A DNA stretch of 64,000 bases. Origin: Hyphomicrobiales bacterium (GTDB lineage Bacteria; Pseudomonadota; Alphaproteobacteria; Rhizobiales; Rhizobiaceae). Below the pieces are notes generated by a model that was not told the origin of the DNA, ran no database searches, and worked only from the letters and a program-made list of their open reading frames with translations. Position 1 is the stretch's first letter; each line of letters starts with the position of its first letter. Below are positions 36,241-44,424 of the stretch, one piece after another. The DNA lies in assembly GCA_900471525.1 (NCBI GenBank), contig UCEZ01000030.1:1-64000 (forward strand). The letters are read 5' to 3'. The position numbers and the translations under genes are program-made.

Positions 36241-37968
36241 TTAGTGGCTTTCGCGGAAAACTTCACTGCCACTTGCGCCAACAAGGAAGTCGAGATCGGC
36301 ACCCTTGTCGGCCTGCAAGACCGTGTCGTGGTAGAGCTTGTAGTAGCCACGCGTCCATTTCTGCTCCGGCGCCTTCCAGGCGGCCATGCGGCTTGCGAAC
36401 TCCTCTTCGCTGATGAGGAGGTTCAATTCACCCTTCATCGCGTCGAGGCGGATGCGGTCACCGGTCTTGACGATGGCGAGCGGCCCGCCCGCATTCGCCT
36501 CGGGGCTGACATGCAGAACGACGGTGCCAAACGCGGTGCCGGACATGCGGGCATCGGAGATGCGCACCATATCGCGCACGCCTTTTTCGACCAAGCGGCG
36601 CGGGATCGGCATATTGCCGACTTCCGCCATGCCCGGATAGCCCTTCGGGCCGCAGCCCTTGAGGACGAGGATGGTGTCCTCCGTCACCGGCAGGTCCGGA
36701 TCGTCGATCTTGGCCTTCATGTCCTCGATGGTCTCGAAGACATAGGCCGGTCCTTCGTGCGCCAGCAGGTGCTCGCTTGCGGCCGACGGCTTGATGACGG
36801 CGCCGTTCGGCGACAGGTTGCCCTTGAGCACGCGGATGCCGGCGCGTTCACGAAGCGGGTTGTCGAGCGGACGGATGACGTCGTCGTTATAGACCTCGGC
36901 ATCCTTCCAATAGTCCGAGATGGGACAGCCCATCACGGTCGGCGCATCGGCGTGCATCATGTCCTGGATGCGGTTCATGACGGCTGGCAGGCCGCCGGCA
37001 TAGGCAAGATCCTCGATCAGGTACTTGCCCGACGGCATACAGTTGACGATGCAGGGAATCTGGCCGCCGACACGGTCGAAGTCATCGAGCGTCAGGTCGA
37101 TGCCGGCGCGTCCGGCGATGGCGAGCAGATGCACGACGGCATTGGTCGAGCCACCGACGGCAGCATTGGCGATGATGCCGTTTTCGAAGTTCTTCTTGGT
37201 GAGCACCTTCGACAGGCGCAGATCCTCGTGCACCATTTGCACGATGCGCTTGCCGGTCATATGCGAAAGCGCCATGCGGCGCGCGTCGACGGCGGGAAGG
37301 GCTGCGTTGGTCGGCAGCGACAGGCCCATGGCCTCGACGACGGAGGCCATCGTTGTCGCCGTGCCCATGGTCATGCAGACGCCGGGCGAGCGCGACATCC
37401 CGCTTTCGGCCGCCATGAATTCAGCCAAGCTCATTTTGCCGCCCCGCACGTCCTCGGAGAACTTCCAGACGTCGGTGCCTGACCCGATATCCTTGCCCTT
37501 CCACTTGCCGTTCAGCATCGGGCCGGAGGAAACGACGATGGTCGGCAGGTCGACGGATGCCGCACCCATCAACTGGCCGGGCGTGGTCTTGTCGCAGCCG
37601 CCCAGCAGCACGACGCCGTCGATGCCATAGGCGCGGATCGCTTCCTCGACATCCATGGCGAGCAGGTTGCGGAACAGCATCGCGGTCGGGCGCATCTGCG
37701 TTTCGCCGAGCGAGGAGACCGGAAACTCGACCGGAAAGCCGCCGGCCTCCCAGACGCCACGCTTGACGCCTTCGGCGAGGATACGCAGATGGCTGTTGCA
37801 GGGCGTGAGCTCCGACCAGGTGTTACAGATGCCGATGATCGGCCGCCCGTCGAAGACGTGATCGGGAAAACCCTGGTTCTTCATCCACGAGCGATGGATG
37901 AAGCCGTCCTTGTCGGTGCCGCCATACCAGTGCCGGCTCCGCAGTTCCTTTTTCTTCTCGTCGCTCAT
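36241..37968 (-). CDS. IlvD/Edd-family sugar-acid dehydratase (L-arabinonate / galactonate type)
   Basis: 575 residues. Removes water from an aldonate to give a 2-keto-3-deoxy acid. Cluster-binding cysteines are in the expected places: TPCNSHL, GGCDKTTPGQL and SPGVCMTMGTATTM, so a [2Fe-2S] enzyme. Start region RSRHWYGGTDKDGFIHRSWMKNQGFPDHVFDGRPIIGI marks the sugar-acid branch (L-arabinonate dehydratase) rather than branched-chain amino acid IlvD. Beside dgoK and dgoA, D-galactonate is a likely substrate. It is 87 bases from the SMP-30 gene and could be the last gene of that operon. Confidence 0.88.
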   Translation of the reverse strand: MSDEKKKELRSRHWYGGTDKDGFIHRSWMKNQGFPDHVFDGRPIIGICNTWSELTPCNSHLRILAEGVKRGVWEAGGFPVEFPVSSLGETQMRPTAMLFRNLLAMDVEEAIRAYGIDGVVLLGGCDKTTPGQLMGAASVDLPTIVVSSGPMLNGKWKGKDIGSGTDVWKFSEDVRGGKMSLAEFMAAESGMSRSPGVCMTMGTATTMASVVEAMGLSLPTNAALPAVDARRMALSHMTGKRIVQMVHEDLRLSKVLTKKNFENGIIANAAVGGSTNAVVHLLAIAGRAGIDLTLDDFDRVGGQIPCIVNCMPSGKYLIEDLAYAGGLPAVMNRIQDMMHADAPTVMGCPISDYWKDAEVYNDDVIRPLDNPLRERAGIRVLKGNLSPNGAVIKPSAASEHLLAHEGPAYVFETIEDMKAKIDDPDLPVTEDTILVLKGCGPKGYPGMAEVGNMPIPRRLVEKGVRDMVRISDARMSGTAFGTVVLHVSPEANAGGPLAIVKTGDRIRLDAMKGELNLLISEEEFASRMAAWKAPEQKWTRGYYKLYHDTVLQADKGADLDFLVGASGSEVFRESH

Positions 37969-38055
37969 CGGAGCACTCCCTTGGGTTAGCGATCCTGACC
38001 TGAAGTCAATTGTATTACTTTTGCCGAGGCTCCTGTAAATTATCTTATCCGGCTC

Positions 38056-38946
38056 TCAGAGCTTGTAGGCCGGTTCGAACCGGCCCTTGACGGTGATGCC
38101 CAGTTCGAAGGTTTTGCCGGCGTTCGGATCGCCCGCCCGGGCCGCATCATCCATATCCTGCCATGCGGAGGTGACGAGCAGCCGGTCGGCCTTGGCGCCG
38201 ATGAAGGCGGGGCAGCTCGATTGCGTCGCCGGCACGGCATAGCGGCTGATCCGCGTGCCGTCCGGCGTGTAGACGTCGACGGCACCCTGGCCCCAGCGCG
38301 CATTCCAGATCAGGCCATCCGCATCGCAGACCGCACCATCGACGTCGCCGGGATTGCCGCTCTGGTCGCTGAACACGGTCGCGTCACCGGTCGGCAGGCC
38401 TGTCTCCGGATCGAGGTCGACCCGCATGATATGATTGACGGCGGAATCAACGAAATAACCGATCGCGCCATCCGGCGAAAAACAGATGCTGTTCGGAATG
38501 CTGACATCGCCATAGAGCCGGGTCACGACGCCCTTGGCGACGTGATAGATTGCGCCGGCGCCCTTTTCAGCGTTGCGGCCCATGGTGCCGACCCAAAGGC
38601 TACCGGACGGATGCACGCGGCCGTCATTGGAACGGTTGCCGGGATTGCTTTCAAGAACGGCATGGGCAGTCAGTTCGCCGGTCTCGGTGTTGCGAATGAA
38701 CAGCCCCCGATCCGAGGCGACCAGCTGCCGCAAGGGATCGATGATCGCCAGGACGCTGCCCATGAAGGGCAGGGCGTGGACGGTCTTGCGGCCGCTTTCG
38801 AGATGCAGTTCGTGCAGCTCGCGGCCCTTGATGTTGAACCACCAGGCCGTGCCGGTCGCGGGATCGAAGGTCGGGCCTTCGCCAAGTTCGAGTGTCAGGT
38901 CGCAGAGGATTTTGCCGGAAAAGGGAACGGTCTCGGTCATGGTCAT
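38056..38946 (-). CDS. SMP-30/gluconolactonase family sugar lactonase
   Basis: 296 residues, six-bladed beta-propeller lactonase. Metal ligands: Glu in ELGEGPTFD near residue 22, Asn in SIPNSICFSPDG, Asp in GDVDGAVCDADG, plus NRSNDGRVHPSG. No signal peptide, so cytoplasmic. Hydrolyses an aldonolactone such as galactono- or arabinono-lactone made by the SDR dehydrogenase. Its start overlaps the dgoA stop by four bases (ATGA), so the two are coupled. Confidence 0.92.
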   Translation of the reverse strand: MTMTETVPFSGKILCDLTLELGEGPTFDPATGTAWWFNIKGRELHELHLESGRKTVHALPFMGSVLAIIDPLRQLVASDRGLFIRNTETGELTAHAVLESNPGNRSNDGRVHPSGSLWVGTMGRNAEKGAGAIYHVAKGVVTRLYGDVSIPNSICFSPDGAIGYFVDSAVNHIMRVDLDPETGLPTGDATVFSDQSGNPGDVDGAVCDADGLIWNARWGQGAVDVYTPDGTRISRYAVPATQSSCPAFIGAKADRLLVTSAWQDMDDAARAGDPNAGKTFELGITVKGRFEPAYKL

Positions 38947-39575
38947 GCCCCATAAACCGCGTCATAGGCCTTGATCGTCGCCTGCGCCCGCTTGCCGACT
39001 TCAGCAGCATCCATGCCGACCTTGTAGAGGCTGGAGCCAAGCCCAAAGCTTTTCACGCCGATCTTGGCGTACTCGGCGAAATTGTCTTCCGAAACACCCC
39101 CGACGGCGGCGATTTCCAGTTCCGGTGGAAGGACGGCACGGATCGCCGAAATGCCCGAAGGACCAAGCACGCTGGCGGGAAAAAACTTGAGACCCGTCGC
39201 CCCGGCATGGGCAGCGGCCAGCGCTTCTGTGGGAGTAAAGACACCCGGCATGGTCACCATGCCCCGGGCAGCAGCTAGCGCGATGACGTCCGTCTCGACA
39301 TTGGGGCTCACCATCAGCTTGCCGCCAACGCCATCGAGCCGCTCGACCTGTTCGGTGGTCAGCACCGTACCCGCACCGATCAGACAGCCGGCCGGCGCCA
39401 TCTTCACGGCGGTTTCTATCGAGCGGAACGGATCGGGAGAGTTCAGCGGAATTTCGATGGCCGTGAAGCCGGCCTCGATCAGCGCGCCGACGACTCCCTC
39501 AGTTTCCTCGGGCTTCAGCCCGCGCAGGATGGCAATCAGCGGATACTTCATCGGCGGGAAGGGGATGCGGTGCAT
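38943..39575 (-). CDS. dgoA: 2-dehydro-3-deoxy-6-phosphogalactonate aldolase
   Basis: 210-residue class I aldolase of the KDPG/KDPGal family, cleaving 2-keto-3-deoxy-6-phosphogalactonate to pyruvate and glyceraldehyde 3-phosphate. Catalytic Glu in FTAIEIPLNSPDP, phosphate/substrate loop GAGTVLT, Schiff-base Lys in GLKFFPASVLGPSG. The SPDP after the catalytic strand and the adjacent dgoK favour KDPGal over KDPG. Start at the ATG 39575, with GAAAGAGA upstream. Confidence 0.94.
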   Translation of the reverse strand: MHRIPFPPMKYPLIAILRGLKPEETEGVVGALIEAGFTAIEIPLNSPDPFRSIETAVKMAPAGCLIGAGTVLTTEQVERLDGVGGKLMVSPNVETDVIALAAARGMVTMPGVFTPTEALAAAHAGATGLKFFPASVLGPSGISAIRAVLPPELEIAAVGGVSEDNFAEYAKIGVKSFGLGSSLYKVGMDAAEVGKRAQATIKAYDAVYGA

Positions 39576-39588
39576 GATCTCTCTTTCT

Positions 39589-40506
39589 TCAGGCAGGCCA
39601 GATGGCGTTGGCGGCGGCTGCAAGGCCATGGCGAACGGCTTCATCGGCATCGATGGTGACGGGTTTGAGGTCGAGGGCTGACAGGGCGGATTGATAAAGA
39701 CCCGCAAGCGCGCCGGAGGCGACAAGGCTGACGCTGCTGCCGGGCTTGGCAGTCGAAAGCGCACCGGCGATTTCAAGGCCGATCAACGTGCCGGAGAGGC
39801 GAGCCTTGGCGGCCTGCGCGGTCAGTCCATGCAGCAATTGGCCGCTGCGCACGGTAAAGACCAGATTGGTCGCGACAGCCGGGTTCCTTGCGGCCTTTGC
39901 GACGGCGCCGAGGAAGACAGGATCGCTGCCCTCGAAGGCGCCAGCATCGGCAACGGCGTGGCTGAGGATTGAATGTTTGGTGATGACGTCGAACAGTTCG
40001 CCGGTCATGAAGGTCGAGAAACCATCGACGATGCCGCCGGTGATGCGCACCCATTTGCTGTGCGTGCCGGGCATGCAGACGAGATGGCTACCGTTTCCGA
40101 GTTGCGATATCGCGCCGAGCAGCTGCGTTTCCTCGCCGCGCATCACATCGGGCGCCTCTTCGCTGCGCTGGGCGAGACCCGGCAGGATGCGGATATCGCG
40201 GTTGGCGTCCGCTACGGTCACGGCTGCCTTGACGATGCCGCTCAAGGGGGCGGGCGTATCGAGATACCCTGCCTCGACCCAGCCCTGCCGGGCGCCCGCC
40301 ATGCCGCAGACGATCACCGGCAGATGCGGCGGCGCGGAGACGGCGGCAAGATGGGATTCGAGGATGGGCGAGAAGCCGGTCTTGGCCGCCGTCGTCATCC
40401 CTTCGCCGCTGCGGCGCTCGGCCAGGACCTCGCCGCTCTCGCTGACGATCCACAGGCGGAAGCTCGATGTCCCCCAATCCACCGCCGCATAGGATGCTGC
40501 CGTCAT
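39589..40506 (-). CDS. dgoK: 2-dehydro-3-deoxygalactonokinase
   Basis: 305 residues. Phosphorylates 2-keto-3-deoxygalactonate at O6. N-terminal VDWGTSSFRLWIV is the DgoK actin-like ATPase phosphate-1 motif; later CGMAGARQGWVEAGYL, PGTHSKWVRITGG and LVASGALAGLY. The ATG at 40506 overlaps the SDR stop by one base (TAATG). An in-frame start further up would lie inside the SDR gene. Confidence 0.95.
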   Translation of the reverse strand: MTAASYAAVDWGTSSFRLWIVSESGEVLAERRSGEGMTTAAKTGFSPILESHLAAVSAPPHLPVIVCGMAGARQGWVEAGYLDTPAPLSGIVKAAVTVADANRDIRILPGLAQRSEEAPDVMRGEETQLLGAISQLGNGSHLVCMPGTHSKWVRITGGIVDGFSTFMTGELFDVITKHSILSHAVADAGAFEGSDPVFLGAVAKAARNPAVATNLVFTVRSGQLLHGLTAQAAKARLSGTLIGLEIAGALSTAKPGSSVSLVASGALAGLYQSALSALDLKPVTIDADEAVRHGLAAAANAIWPA

Positions 40507-41276
40507 TAGAATACACCTCCGTCGATGATCATGGTCTGTGCCGTCATCCGCGCCGAACAATCGGAGGCAAGGTAAAGGCACGGCCCCACCATATCCTCTG
40601 CGACCAGCGAGTGCTTCAGGCATTGTTGTTCCAGCATGGCGGCAATTGCGGCATCGTTGATCCAGAGCTTCTTCTGCCGCTCCGTCACGACCATGCCCGG
40701 CAGCACCGCATTGACGCGGATATCCTCCGGCCCGAGCTTGCCGGCGAGCGATTTGGTGAGCCCGACGATGCCGGCCTTGGCTGTCGCATAGGCAGGAACT
40801 TCGCCCATATTGAGCATGAAAGCGATCGACGAGAAATTGATGATCGAACCGCCGCCGGCCCGCCGCATATGCGGCACCGCAGCCTGGCTCGTGAATAAGA
40901 CATGCCGCAGATTGACGGACTGGCTTTCGTCCCAGCTTGCCTCCGTCACGTCTTCGAGCGGTTGCCGGTCATCGCGCGCCGCATTGTTGATGAGGATGCT
41001 GAGAGAACCGATCGCATCCGCCGCTTGATCGACAACGAACTTTATATTCTGCGCGTCTCGAAGGTCGGCCTGAATGAAGACCGGAGCATGTTCGACCGAT
41101 GGACCAATCTGTTCCACCAACGCCCGGCTGCCCTCCTCGGCGATGTCGATGAAGGCGACGCGTGCACCCTGCCGTGCAAAGCCCTCGACCAACGCCGCGC
41201 CGATGCCTGAACCGCCGCCAGTAATCAGGACGCCACGCCCCTTGATGTCGTGAAATTGCGCGGCTGGCAAAGCCAT
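40506..41276 (-). CDS. Short-chain dehydrogenase, likely aldose 1-dehydrogenase
   Basis: 256-residue classical SDR: TGGGSGIG cofactor loop near residue 20, NNAA, Ser in FSS, and catalytic YATAK. Asp in FIDIAEE after the second strand favours NAD. First gene of the coupled SDR-dgoK-dgoA-lactonase set, so it should oxidise the sugar (galactose, fucose or arabinose) to its lactone; this is inferred from context. The divergent IclR gene and the palindrome at 41336 lie in its promoter region. Confidence 0.9.
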   Translation of the reverse strand: MALPAAQFHDIKGRGVLITGGGSGIGAALVEGFARQGARVAFIDIAEEGSRALVEQIGPSVEHAPVFIQADLRDAQNIKFVVDQAADAIGSLSILINNAARDDRQPLEDVTEASWDESQSVNLRHVLFTSQAAVPHMRRAGGGSIINFSSIAFMLNMGEVPAYATAKAGIVGLTKSLAGKLGPEDIRVNAVLPGMVVTERQKKLWINDAAIAAMLEQQCLKHSLVAEDMVGPCLYLASDCSARMTAQTMIIDGGVF

Positions 41277-41335
41277 GATGTTTCGCTCTCCCGGATGCCG
41301 CCTCCCGAAAACGGGCTTGCATTTGCATCATCGTC

Positions 41336-41352
41336 GTTCCATTATGTGGAAC
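41336..41352. promoter_or_regulatory. Probable IclR-type operator
   Basis: GTTCCA-TTATG-TGGAAC, a perfect palindrome with 6-bp arms, in the 140-base gap between the SDR gene and the iclR-type gene. A further TGGAA occurs 20 bases on (41367-41371), about two helical turns away. Form and place fit the binding site of the divergent IclR protein. Confidence 0.65.
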
Positions 41353-41416
41353 TACCTCTTATTATTTGGAATTATCGCGCTGGTAGCGATGGCTTGTCAA
41401 GGTCGAAGCTGCAACG

Positions 41417-42247
41417 ATGAACGAGATGGAATCCATGAAACGGGATGAAGCGGAAATCTCCTCTTCCGCAGTCACTGAGAATAGCGGTACCGGTACGTTG
41501 GGCAAGGCCCTTGCCGTGCTGGAGACGGTCGTGACTTCGGACAAGCCTCTCCGGTTCAGTGATATCCTGGCTGTGTCCGGCCAGCCGCGTGGCACGCTGC
41601 ATCGCCAACTCGCTCATCTGGTGGAAGAGGGGCTTCTGACGCAAGGCCGCGATCTCTGCTACGAACCGGGTCTGCGCCTGCTGAAATTTGCCTACCGATC
41701 CTGGTCGAGGAATCAGTTTCGCGCCGTCGCCGCGCCGCATTTGCGCAGGCTGCACGAAGAAACCGGAGAGACGGTTCATCTGGGTGTTCTGCGTGGCACC
41801 GAGATCATCTATGTCGACAAGGTGGAAAGCCGCCAGACTGTGCGGATGGAATCGCAGATCGGCAATGCCTCACCGGTGTACTGCACCGGCCTTGGGAAAG
41901 CAGCACTTTCCGTGCTGCCGCCCGACAGGCTCGCCGAAACCCTTGGCAAGCTGACATTCCATCGCTTTACGGCCAATACACATCTTTCCACGGCCTCTCT
42001 GAAACGCGATCTGGACGAGGCGCGATTGCGCGGCTATGCCTTTGATCGTGAGGAACATGAAACGGAAATCCGCTGTGTTGCCGCTCCGATCCATGATGCC
42101 GGTTTCGGTCTTGTCGCCGGTATCTCGGTCACGGGGCCGGCCTATCGGGTAACGATGGAGCAGCTGGAAATCTGGGCTCATGCGGTTCGTCAGGCAGCGA
42201 TGGCCATCAGCGAGGACGTGGAAATCCGAATGGGACCAGGGCGTTAG
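41417..42247 (+). CDS. IclR-family transcriptional regulator
   Basis: 276 residues. N-terminal winged helix (GKALAVLETVVTSDKPLRFSDILAVSGQPRGTLHRQLAHLVEEGLL) and C-terminal GAF-like effector domain (GETVHLGVLRGTEIIYVDKVES, then GLGKAALSVLPPDRL and ETEIRCVAAPIHD). Divergently placed to the sugar operon, so it most likely represses it until a pathway intermediate binds. Two in-frame ATGs close together leave the exact start uncertain by a few residues. Confidence 0.93.
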   Translation: MNEMESMKRDEAEISSSAVTENSGTGTLGKALAVLETVVTSDKPLRFSDILAVSGQPRGTLHRQLAHLVEEGLLTQGRDLCYEPGLRLLKFAYRSWSRNQFRAVAAPHLRRLHEETGETVHLGVLRGTEIIYVDKVESRQTVRMESQIGNASPVYCTGLGKAALSVLPPDRLAETLGKLTFHRFTANTHLSTASLKRDLDEARLRGYAFDREEHETEIRCVAAPIHDAGFGLVAGISVTGPAYRVTMEQLEIWAHAVRQAAMAISEDVEIRMGPGR

Positions 42248-42474
42248 ACTTTCGTGCCGCCTTTACGGTTAATTAGGTAAATCGACTGGACGTAATCAGA
42301 TCGGGGTTGTAGCTTTAATATATCAGATTCTGTGCCTGCCGACGTTCGATTTCCCGCTTCAAGAATGAGCTTCGCCGGGATTCAACCGGTAACGAAAAGG
42401 CCTTTTGGGCGGCGGTGGAACGGAGTTTTCGCCAACGTCGAATCAATCGGCCGCGATCCTGGAAGAAGTAGAAA

Positions 42475-43233
42475 ATGGTCGATTTCAGCGGACATTTATC
42501 ATCCATCGCGCTTCCCGCCGACCAGCGGATTGCCGAAACCCAGCGAATTACCAAAACCATGACGCGGGAATCGGATGTCCGGCAGGCATTGGAGCAGGTC
42601 ACGAACGCCTATCGATTCCATGGCTTTCTGGTGATGGTCGTGCCGGGGAAAACCTGCCGTAGCCTTTCGGAATCGGTCGTGATGACGAACTGGCCGAAGG
42701 ACTTCCTCATCAGCTACGACGCCGCCAGCATGATGGCCGGCAGCCCGGTCATCGAGCGCCTGCGGCGCAGCACCATTCCGTTTACCTATGATACCGCACT
42801 TGATTCCCGCAGACGTTCGGATGGAAAGGGCAATGCTGTGCTCAGCCTGTTCGAGCGGGTCAACCTGCGGCGTGGTATCTACATTCCGGTTCATGACGTG
42901 CATGGCACCTGTGGCGCGGTCGCTTTCGGGGGCAATCGCGAGGCGGTCAATTCCGGTGAGGTGAAGGAGTTGACCTTCATGGCTGGATATCTGTTCAGCC
43001 GTCTGAGCGAACTGAAGGAAATGCGCGCCCGCGCGCCCGGAGGACTGTCGCGCCGCGAAATCGAATGCCTGCATTGGGCCGCAGCCGGCAAGACCACCAC
43101 GGAAATGGCAAAGATTCTGGATCTGTCGGAATATACCGTCAATCACTATCTTAGCCGCGCGACCCGCAAGCTCGACTCCGTCAATCGCGTGCAGACCGTG
43201 GCGAAGGCGATACGTGCCGGACTGATCAATTGA
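42475..43233 (+). CDS. LuxR-type regulator with degenerate autoinducer domain (first of pair)
   Basis: 252 residues. N-terminal autoinducer-binding-like domain about 25-165, C-terminal LuxR helix-turn-helix about 185-250 (GLSRREIECLHWAAAGKTTTEMAKILDLSEYTVNHYL), with the conserved Glu, Leu and Gly of the DNA-binding part intact. In the sensor half the usual Asp-Pro pair that binds acyl-homoserine lactone reads SP (AGSPVIERL), so normal lactone recognition is unlikely. The layout, a tandem pair, is like VisN/VisR, the motility regulators of rhizobia, but I cannot claim orthology. No luxI-type synthase in the window. Confidence 0.87.
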   Translation: MVDFSGHLSSIALPADQRIAETQRITKTMTRESDVRQALEQVTNAYRFHGFLVMVVPGKTCRSLSESVVMTNWPKDFLISYDAASMMAGSPVIERLRRSTIPFTYDTALDSRRRSDGKGNAVLSLFERVNLRRGIYIPVHDVHGTCGAVAFGGNREAVNSGEVKELTFMAGYLFSRLSELKEMRARAPGGLSRREIECLHWAAAGKTTTEMAKILDLSEYTVNHYLSRATRKLDSVNRVQTVAKAIRAGLIN

Positions 43234-43345
43234 GAAATGTTTATGAATGCGAGCAGGAAACCGGCATGATGGCTAGGATGCAATACCGGATAGGCGGAAG
43301 ATCGCTTGCCCGACAACGCACGTGGCCGTGCGGTGGAGTCTGTGA

Positions 43346-44101
43346 ATGCGCGATACTTTAATGGCAGAACCGATGGAAAAAGAGCAGCCGCGCGGCGGAG
43401 ATTTCGCTTCCGAAATTGCCGCGCTGGAAACGCAGTTCGACGCGATCCGCTATATGAAGAGAACGACGCTGGCATTCGGCTTCAAGTCATTCCTCATCTG
43501 CGTGGTCCCGTCTTTCGATGCGGAAAAACTGGCAACCGCCTCGATCCTGTCCAACATGCCGACGGATCTCGTCAACAAATATGACAGCATCTCGCTTCTC
43601 AAGCATTCGACAGGCATTCGCCGTCTAAGGGAAACCACGACGCCGTTCCAATTGACGCTCGAAGACTGGGAAAAGGAAAGCGGCAGGCCGCCACAGTCGA
43701 ACGACTATATTTCCATGCTGCGGGACCACGGCATCTTCCAGGCCAATTATTTCCCCGTTCATGATGCCGACGGCAGCCGTGCCACCGTCATCTGGATGGG
43801 GAAACGCATCGATCTGCCGATGACGGCGATGATGGAACTGCAGATGATCGCCATCCATGTCTATAACCGGCTGACCGAGATCGGCTCGTTCTGGAAGGAT
43901 AATTCCGTCACACTGTCGGAACGCGAGATCCAATGCCTCAACTGGACCGCCGCTGGCAAGACGAGTTCGGAGATTGCCGGTATCCTTGGATTGTCGGAGC
44001 ATACCGTCAATCACTACCTCAACCACGTGAGCAAGAAGCTTGATGCGGTCAATCGCACCCAGGCTGTCGTGAAGGCGATGAAGAAGGGCTATATCAGCTG
44101 A
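43346..44101 (+). CDS. LuxR-type regulator with degenerate autoinducer domain (second of pair)
   Basis: 251 residues, homologous to the preceding gene across its whole length: C-terminal TLSEREIQCLNWTAAGKTSSEIAGILGLSEHTVNHYLNHVSKKLDAVNR against the same block in its neighbour. In the sensor half the Asp-Pro position reads ST (KHSTGIRRL). GGAG seven bases before the ATG at 43346 supports that start. Probably arose by tandem duplication and may act with the first as a heterodimer; inference. Confidence 0.87.
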   Translation: MRDTLMAEPMEKEQPRGGDFASEIAALETQFDAIRYMKRTTLAFGFKSFLICVVPSFDAEKLATASILSNMPTDLVNKYDSISLLKHSTGIRRLRETTTPFQLTLEDWEKESGRPPQSNDYISMLRDHGIFQANYFPVHDADGSRATVIWMGKRIDLPMTAMMELQMIAIHVYNRLTEIGSFWKDNSVTLSEREIQCLNWTAAGKTSSEIAGILGLSEHTVNHYLNHVSKKLDAVNRTQAVVKAMKKGYIS

Positions 44102-44424
44102 GGTCTTGCCCCCGACGTCTGGCGGGCCGCGCTTAAACAAAAGCTGAGAATATCCTCGGTATTTTAGATGATCTTTAAGTTTTGCGGTGCACCTTTGCTG
44201 CCGGTGGAATGATTTCACTGGGAGGCTATCGAATAATTCCGCGATCGAAAGTCATCGATCCGGTTTTATGCAGCGCTTTAAAGTCCGGACAATGCCGCCC
44301 TGATCCAACATGCGGCGCGTTGTTGCCGGAACCGTATCCTCCGCACCTTTTCCCAAAGATGACATCCGCGACGCCGCAACCAAGAGGCATCCGCCCGTTG
44401 CCGCCGCGCTTTCGAGGATACGAG
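44102..44424. other. Leader region of the chemoreceptor gene
   Basis: 323 bases between the second LuxR-type gene and the receptor start. An open frame runs through it in phase with the receptor (from 44182), but it lacks protein-like character (many Pro, Cys, Arg) and is not preceded by a good ribosome site, so I take it as untranslated. No clear -35/-10 pair or hairpin. Confidence 0.45.

Noticed and set aside
36042..36350. Small frames in the AT-rich gap between the PRC-barrel and dehydratase genes
   Set aside because: They overlap the dehydratase end and its terminator and have no ribosome site or family resemblance.
42475..44101. Complete quorum-sensing system
   Set aside because: No autoinducer synthase gene in the window and the lactone-binding Asp is missing in both regulators.
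44182..44424. N-terminal extension of the chemoreceptor by 81 residues
   Set aside because: The extension is rich in Pro, Cys and Arg, lacks a signal and would bury the first membrane helix; GAGGATA supports the start at 44425.
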